The translations under genes were made by a program, and so were the position numbers. Below, one piece after another: positions 57,467-64,000 of a stretch of DNA of 64,000 bases. The notes below the pieces were generated by a model. It was not told where the DNA came from. It saw only the letters and a list, made by a program, of their open reading frames with translations, and ran no database searches. The DNA comes from Argopecten irradians (Eukaryota > Mollusca > Bivalvia > Pectinida > Pectinidae): positions 3,014,733 to 3,078,732 of the forward strand of contig NC_091146.1 of NCBI RefSeq assembly GCF_041381155.1, read 5' to 3'. Position 1 is the stretch's first letter. Each line of letters starts with the position of its first letter.

Positions 57467-59155
57467 TTGAGAACAGAATCTGGTCTAATTGCTGGAGTAG
57501 CAGCGACCTGTCCTTCATCAGTGTATATACTTTGGAGAACATTAGGTTTACAAAAGGACAATTTTCAAAGGTTTGTTGTTTGTAAAAAATGCTACGCATT
57601 GTATAAATTTGAAGAATGCATAAAAGTTATTGAAGGTGAGCAAATTTCTGCATTATGTTCCAAGGTAAATTTCCCAAATCATCCTCAACATGTAAGGCGG
57701 AGAGCATGTGAGAACCATTATTAAAAACTGTCATTCTTTCAAGTGGCAAGAAGAAGCTTTACCCTTTCAAAACCTACTGTTACAAGCCTATTCAAGAAAC
57801 TATTTATAGACTAGTGCACCAAAAACATTTTGAGGATGATTGTGAGAAATGGCGTCAAAGAAAACAACAACCTGGCTTTTTGACAGATGTTTATGATGGA
57901 AAAGTTTGGAAAGAATTCCAAAGTGATAGCAAAAATAAGTTTCTATGTACCAAAAGAAACTATGGACTTATGCTAAATTTGGATTGGTTTCAACCATTTG
58001 ATCATGTACGTTATTTTGTAGGAGTTTTATCTGCTGTTGTAATGAACTTGCCAAGGAAAGAAAGGTTTGAACTGAAAAATGTTATCCTTATTAGCATTAT
58101 ACCAGATCAGAATGGGGAACTTAGCATGAATTACTTTTTAAAACTATTAGTAAATGAGATGAAAATTGCTTGGGATAATGGTTTTTGGATGACATCTTTC
58201 AATAGCAAGAAAAAGGCCAATATTTTTAAATTTGCTTTCTTGTGTGTTGGATGTGACATTCCTGCAACAAGGAAATTGTGTGGATTTTAGGCCACAATGC
58301 TAAATTTGGTTGTTCTAAATCCTTTAAGGAGTTTACAGGTGGAGTAGGACACACAGATTACAGTGGATTTGATGTAAAAAAAAAACTGGCCAGGACGTTC
58401 TTTGGAACATCACAGAAGGGTGATAGAACAGTTGGATACTGCAGGAATTAAGACTCAGTTACAGGAACTGGAAAGCGAATTTGGTATTCGTAAATCTAAG
58501 ATTTGTGAATTGATATACTTTGACCCAATTAGAATGTCAGTTGTAGATCCTATGCACAATTTGTTCCAAGGAACAGCAAAGAAAATGATAAAAATTTGGA
58601 TGGACCTCAATGTTTTGAATGTTGATCACTTAAAAGATATACAGGCAAAAGTTGATGCAGTAGATGTTGCATGTAAATGTTGGAGCTATTCCGAGGAAGA
58701 TTGCTTCATCCTTTGGGGGTTTTACTGCAGAACAACGGATCAATTGGACTAACGTTTTTTTTTTCATTTATGCATTGAAAGATATTCTTCCAAGCAAACA
58801 TTTAGAAATATGGAGGCATTTTGTTTTGGCTAGCAGAGCAATAACATCAAAATACATTACTGAAGTAGACATTAAGGAATTTGAATTGCACATATTTAAG
58901 TTCTGTAAGGAATTTGAGACAGAATATGGCAAGCAGTATGTAACCCCAAATATGCATATGCATATGCATTTTGCAAGCTGTGTTCGAGATTATGGACCAG
59001 TTTACTCATTTTGGCTTTTTAGTTTTGAGTCGTACAATGGACATCTTGGTTCCCTCCCTAATAACAATAGGTCAATAGAAATACAATTGATGCGAAGATT
59101 TAATAGAGAATCTTTTATTTCAACAATGTCTTTTCCTGATTTTGTATCAAGATGA
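57467..59155 (+). pseudogene. CACTA/EnSpm Tnp2-like transposase, decayed
   Basis: Recognisable order: a CxxC zinc-binding segment (CKKCYALYKFEEC with FPNHPQHVRRRACE downstream), W..R....G.L.DVYDGK with VWKEFQ, LMLNLDWFQPFDHVRYFVGV, VILISIIPDQNGELSMNYFL, FLCVGCDIPATRKLCGF, then ICELIYFDPIRMSVVDPMHN with LFQGTAKKMIKIW (a conserved catalytic-region Asp near 58546), LKDILPSKHLEIWRHFVLAS and VRDYGPVYSFWLFSFESYNG. These match the Transposase_21/Tnp2 family. At least five frame changes or stops separate the pieces. The protein would normally cut and rejoin CACTA element ends. No CACTA termini were found. Confidence 0.75.
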
Positions 59156-59760
59156 ATTCAGCAGTGTTCTAGAAAAAGCAACATGCACACAGGAAAAGGA
59201 CATATTTACAGATTTTGATATACTGAAAATAGTGTATATGTCCGGTAAATGTGCACCAGTGGTTAATCAGGAATGGAATTTTACTAAACCTTATACATTT
59301 TCAAAGCAGTCAAATAAGTGTCTTAACAAAGATGACTACACAATACTGAAAGCTATGTACACAACGATTTATCCTGATTTACTTGACAATATTAATAACA
59401 TGCCAATGTCATATAGAAAATGTTCCACAATATCTCTCGGAGAAGAAGTTTTTGGGTCTTGGAAGTCTAGGCATAGTAGGTCTTCTGTAGTAATGGCATA
59501 TTGACATATACGTTGTGAAGGAACCATAGCAACTGAGGAAGGCTATGGACAATTAGTTCATGGTGTTATTCAGGAATTTATTTTCCACAATTTGCTTGTT
59601 GGAGGTGAGAGTAAACTACATATTTTTACTAAGATGTATTGGCTTCAGAAATTACCTGATCTGTATCGTTATCATTGTGGAAAAACCAGTTGAAGTTTGG
59701 AGTAAAGATATGTATGATGTTTGGGGTGCCTCTGCATTTCTTCCTGTTTAGCGAATTTTT
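59142..59760 (+). pseudogene. C-terminal region of the Tnp2-like gene
   Basis: Follows the main domain after a frame change. Reads FDILKIVYMSGKCAPVVNQE, LKAMYTTIYPDLL and SLGEEVFGSWKSRHSRSSVV, the usual C-terminal tail that in Tnp2-like proteins follows the DDE core, then breaks up in other frames to about 59750. Confidence 0.6.
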
Positions 59761-60486
59761 TGCAAGTGTGTTAGAGCTGAAGGGAAATTGCTACAAAAAG
59801 AGGTTCACTTCATTTTCCCTTTGAGTTGTAAGTTAGGTACATGATCAAATTTTACCTGCAATTGTAAACTTTGTATCAAAGACTTTCTACCAGTTGCTAT
59901 TAGACGTACCGATATGTTAATATTTGCAAAACCAGATACAGAAGTTATTTTTATTTGTTTTTAAAAGATACTCCACCCCCATCATATATATGTCAAATTC
60001 ACACAAAAGCATACATATAATTTATTTTGCTTTTGGTTCGTGTGTAATTAGTTTAAATTAGATATTCAAACTTTCCAATGGTGGTTATGGTATAAAGTAA
60101 GTAACTTGTGTAACTGAAGAAAATGCTTATTCGTCTTTTCCTGTTTTTGATTGAGAAAACATACCATTTGTAAGTGGTAAAGCATCTATAATTATTGGTA
60201 CAGTATATCTTAATCACTTGATGAGTTACAAATATCAAATGACAAAGATATGAAATTCACATAATGTAATAATTAAAATTGGAATAGCAATAAATTTTGA
60301 ATAAGGAATATTAATAATTTTTGTATAAAAATCTTATATCCATACGTATACATTTTGTACACTAAGATAAAACACCATGTGCATGATAAGATGTGTCTCA
60401 ATCTATTATATTTTTTTAAGTGTACATTGCTTGAAGTGAGCTTGTATGATACATCGTATTTAAAGAGTGTAAAATATGGTATTTTG
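59761..60486. other. AT-rich DNA
   Basis: Nothing recognised between the Tnp2 remnant and the tandem array. Confidence 0.4.
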
Positions 60487-61205
60487 CCTTGTGCAACTTG
60501 GTAAAACACAAATGTTGCATTACAAAATACCACGTTGGAAGGGTGTATCGCCCTGTACCACTTGGTAATTCAAAATATGACGCGTTACAAAACACCACGC
60601 TGGAAGGGTGTATCGCCCTGTGCCACTTGGTAAAACAAAAATGTCGCGTTACAAAATACCACGCTGGAAGGGTGTATCGCCCTGTGCCATTTGGTAAAAC
60701 ACACATGTCGCATTACAAAATACCACGCTGGAAGGGTTATCGCTCTGTGCCACTTGGTAAAACACAAATGTCGCGTTACAAAATACCAAACTTTAAGAGT
60801 GTATCGCCCTGTGCCACTTGGTAAAACACACAAATGTCGCGTTACAAAATACCACGCTGGAAGGGTGTATCGCCCTGTACCACTTGGTAAAACACAAATG
60901 TCGCGTTACAAAATACCACACTGGAAGGATGTATCGCCCTCTGCCACTTGGTAAAACACAAATGTCGCGTTACAAAATACCGCACTGGAAGGGTGTATCG
61001 CCCTCTGCCACTTGGTAAAACACAAATGTCGCGTTACAAAACACCACGCTGGAAGGGTGTATCGCCCTGTGCCACTTGGTAAAACACAAATGTTGCGTTA
61101 CAAAATACCACGCTGGAAGGATGTATCGCCCTGTGCCACTTGGTAAAACACAAATGTCGCGTTACAAAATACCACACTGGAAGGGTGTATTGCCCTCTGC
61201 CACCT
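60487..61205 (+). repeat. 64-bp tandem array
   Basis: Eleven units at a 63-66-bp period (64 bp for the last five). Consensus parts gttacaaaataccacgctgg, aagggtgtatcgccctgtgc and cacttggtaaaacacaaatg. The GGGTGTATCGCCC core is an imperfect hairpin. Frames in it on both strands are artefacts of repetition. Confidence 0.95.
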
Positions 61206-62140
61206 GATGATTTGTTCCTAATGACATGTTTCCTGCAGCTTGTAATAGAAATATCAAGTTTTATATATTCAAAATTGATTTAATAGATATGAATAAAAAT
61301 TTTAATGGATTCTTATTGGAACAAAGACTCATATATAACATAATGTGTTTCAAGACTGTAATATTTGATGATAAAAAAAAACAGAAATAAATTGATATTG
61401 ATTAATTAAGCTTAAGTACTCTCTTGTGGGTTTTTTTCTGTGTTTTTGAAGCCTTGACATTTTTGCCAGTACTCCAAGAAAATTTCATTCATGTATTATA
61501 ATGGTTATGATCAAATACAGTTATATGCAATTGACACATTTACATGCCCAATGTGTGATGTACAAATGTACATAAAATTGTACATATAACTGTCCATTTG
61601 TCCTCGTAATCTAAAGTTTCAAGATGTAGAAGAATGATGTATATCAAATACATGTATATAAATAATGCATGTATATATCGTTACAATAAACGTTTTGTAA
61701 ACTTGTAAATACGGAAGGTAAACCTCTAATTTAGTTGTAATTAAATCCAAAGTATCTAACAAGTATAAATGTTCATTATACATCAGGTATAAAGACAATG
61801 AAATTTGATGTAAACTTTAAACTTCAAGTTTAATTCAAGTAAAAATTCTGTTCAACTCCAAGTATCATGAAAGTATAATTTCCCATTATATATTACACAT
61901 AAATGCAATTAAATTCATTGTAAACTTTAAACTCTCGGAGTATAAAGAAATATAAATACATATAATTGCAAGTAAACGCATCATTTCCTGCAGTGTTGGT
62001 GCTTGAATTGCATCATGTAGTTGATATTTTGTTAGCAACCTTGATAAATGAAAGGTTTTAGTAAGTGTCAACAGATCAGAATTTATATCTCCAGTTATTA
62101 CTACATTTAATAATACAAGTTTAAGTTTTATTACATTTTT
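61206..62140. other. AT-rich intergenic DNA
   Basis: Nothing recognised. Confidence 0.4.
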
Positions 62141-62144
62141 ACAT

Positions 62145-62665
62145 ATATTATGTATCTATCTGTAAACTATACTTTCAACGAAGTTTGGATAAAAATAAAA
62201 GCCAGGTGGTCTTATATCTACAAATAACAAGATTCAGGGTTTCTTGCAAGATCGCTCAATTAGCGAAGCCATATCGCTTTTTTTTTCAATATTTCCACAC
62301 TGCTTTTTGTTTTGGCCAAATTATTCATGTGTTAGGTAAGTATATGTAAACTGTATTTGCATTGGTGTTGGTATGCAAATTAAAGCCCGTGTAGTCTTAT
62401 ACTGTATCTACAAATAACAAGATTGCGCCTCTTCACTGTGGTTTAGTTTAATCATATTTTATTGAAACGATTGGGCACAAGTTATTTCAACTTATATCAA
62501 ACCCATGTGGTTAGGTTGCGAGATCGCGAATTTCGCCAACCCATAATTCTTTCGTTCTTCAATGCTTTCATGCTATTTTTGGCCTATATCATTTATACGT
62601 TAGTTATCTATCTGTGTACTATACTTTTAATGGTGTTTGAATGAAAATGAAAGCCTAGGTGGTCA
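62145..62665 (+). repeat. Diverged tandem repeat, about 2.3 units
   Basis: Blocks gtaaactatact...aaagccaggtggtcttat and atctacaaataacaagatt occur at about 62163-62233 and 62345-62424, and the first block again at 62610-62665. A ttgc(a/g)agatcgc stretch links them. Old and imperfect. Confidence 0.6.
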
Positions 62666-62671
62666 TTATGG

Positions 62672-62732
62672 ATGCCCCGGGCGGTGCCGGGCTATGCCGG
62701 GCGGTACCGGACAGTACCGGGTAGTACCGAGC
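62672..62732 (+). repeat. GC-rich decamer run
   Basis: About six imperfect 10-bp units of ccgggcggta / ccgggctatg, an island of GC in AT-rich DNA. Confidence 0.8.
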
Positions 62733-62739
62733 TATAATT

Positions 62740-63733
62740 AGTACGTTCCTACAGAACAGATGGACTGTTACAAGATATTCGGAACAACTATAGATTTAGT
62801 TTCTTTTCTACCAAAAATTAAATTAACTTAACTAAAATTTCATAAGGAATATTATATCCAGTAAAAAATATATCAATTTAAGCTACAATAATAGGTTTGG
62901 TACGGTTAGATTTGTAGTTCAAGTTTAGATTATAATTGTCACATGTCAAATATTATATTAGCAACAAATTTATTCGTTTATCACTTGGGTTATTTCTTGT
63001 ACGCCAAAATCAACCGTGAAATATCATGAGTTTTAATGGATATCAGGTTTATTTTTATAGAGTTCTCATTTTATCTTTATATTTTGGTAATTAATAGCAA
63101 TTTCAAATATGTATACACATGTAGTTCTATATTTTTTAAGATTTAAGTTGTTACTAGTTCGCTATAGCTATAATGTACCTGCCTATCATCGTCGGAGACC
63201 CACGGGTGATCGCATTACACTACGCTACACTTATCATCCTCGAAAAATTTGCTAACTTACATACTAGAATTGACCAATTAGAATACTCGATATGTAATTC
63301 GGAGCTCTTCAGAATGAAGGCTAGTTGATTATTGGATGAAATGCCATCGCAAAAATGCACTGGAACCAATCAAATTCTACATGCATATACAATGTACATA
63401 ATGTATATATAGTTTGCCCACGTGCCTCCGACGATGCCTGCGTGCCTATATTATAAGCTTATGCAATTGCCTAATATATAGTCTATATATTAGTTAAGAT
63501 TTTTGTTTTACAAAAGTCTCATACATTGTAATATAGGCAGGTTATGCGGACTATAAATTAGGGAAAATAAAAACCTAATACTATACAAAGTACATTTTGT
63601 AGTTGCATGTACCAATGCAAATTTTGCCTTCATTATTTTCCGCGGAGATGATATACCAGGGTTTGAAGACCCCCGAATTCCATTGTCAACAGTGATGTGT
63701 TTACACCGGTACCGTACGTGTGTACACAATATT
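62740..63733. other. AT-rich intergenic DNA
   Basis: No gene recognised. Confidence 0.4.
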
Positions 63734-63765
63734 AATGTGTAACCTTTAGTCTACTACCAACTGTA
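63734..63765 (-). repeat. 32-bp inverted match to the foldback interior
   Basis: The reverse complement is identical to 42537-42568, which starts exactly at the inner edge of the foldback left arm, with looser similarity beyond. Probably the edge of another copy of that element's interior. Confidence 0.6.
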
Positions 63766-64000
63766 CATTGTACCTAACATGTAATTAAAATAATTAGTGT
63801 CACACTTGATCAGACTAATTATCTCATCATCACTTGTAATTAATTAGTAAAGTATGACTCAAAGGGAAATTAAGTATATAAGCGGACGGTATAAACAAAG
63901 AAATTACATAAACAAGGACAAACGGTACGATAATTAACCTAATAGCATAGTCGTACTTAAACAACTTTAACGCCGACCCTCATGGACCGTGACACTGAGT

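Noticed and set aside
60416-61018. Cys/His-containing repeated frames on both strands
   Set aside because: They come from the 64-bp array; both strands are open equally, which argues against coding.

Overview
The window reads as AT-rich nuclear DNA of a marine bivalve mollusc (scallop- or oyster-like). I infer this from pearl-type repeats with hairpin ends, tRNA-derived SINEs with the mollusc-type core, an ISL2EU transposon with THAP and YqaJ genes, and spliceosomal introns. No rRNA gene, functional tRNA gene, CRISPR array or bacterial operon is visible. Nearly everything recognisable is mobile DNA, often nested, plus fragments of two likely host genes.

Layout. 1-5.3 kb: diverged repeats and a pearl-like element with twelve 157-bp units. 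5.7-7.1 kb: two exons of an NAD-dependent epimerase gene on the minus strand whose middle exons are missing. 7.8-14.0 kb: an LTR retrotransposon with a gag region but no recognisable pol, whose two LTRs have different centres. 14.9-15.5 kb: a Tc1-like remnant. 17.7-18.6 kb: a TA-flanked MITE.

18.8-35.5 kb: the centrepiece, a 16.7-kb ISL2EU-type DNA transposon with 64-65-bp terminal inverted repeats and an AT target duplication. It carries two convergent genes: a THAP plus DDE transposase (plus strand, three exons) and a SAP-SWIM-YqaJ nuclease-like gene (minus strand, two exons around a 6-kb intron). Frame changes suggest neither gene works now. The intron holds a SINE, a 39-bp minisatellite, a 97-bp array with five perfect estrogen-response-element palindromes and a short pearl-like element. 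The transposon appears to have landed in the LTR of a Ty3-like fossil, whose primer-binding-like site, gag and integrase follow at 35.5-40.1 kb. That fossil is split by a 1.8-kb TIR element, which itself holds a 455-bp MITE and a dispersed repeat.

40.5-41.5 kb: a palindromic cluster with a 107-bp near-perfect hairpin. 41.8-48.6 kb: a foldback-like element with two 776-bp inverted arms, a third older arm copy and a 5'-truncated LINE with target duplications. 48.6-49.8 kb: a small four-exon gene of unknown function on the minus strand, with consistent intron phases. 49.35-52.3 kb: a recent 1.45-kb tandem duplication carrying two of those exons, a SINE and part of a Tigger/pogo transposase, whose parent copy runs to 53.36 kb. 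56.6-59.8 kb: a decayed CACTA/Tnp2-like transposase, followed by a 64-bp tandem array (60.5-61.2 kb). 62.1-62.7 kb: diverged tandem repeats and a GC-rich decamer run.

All identifications rest on reading motifs by eye; no database search was possible.
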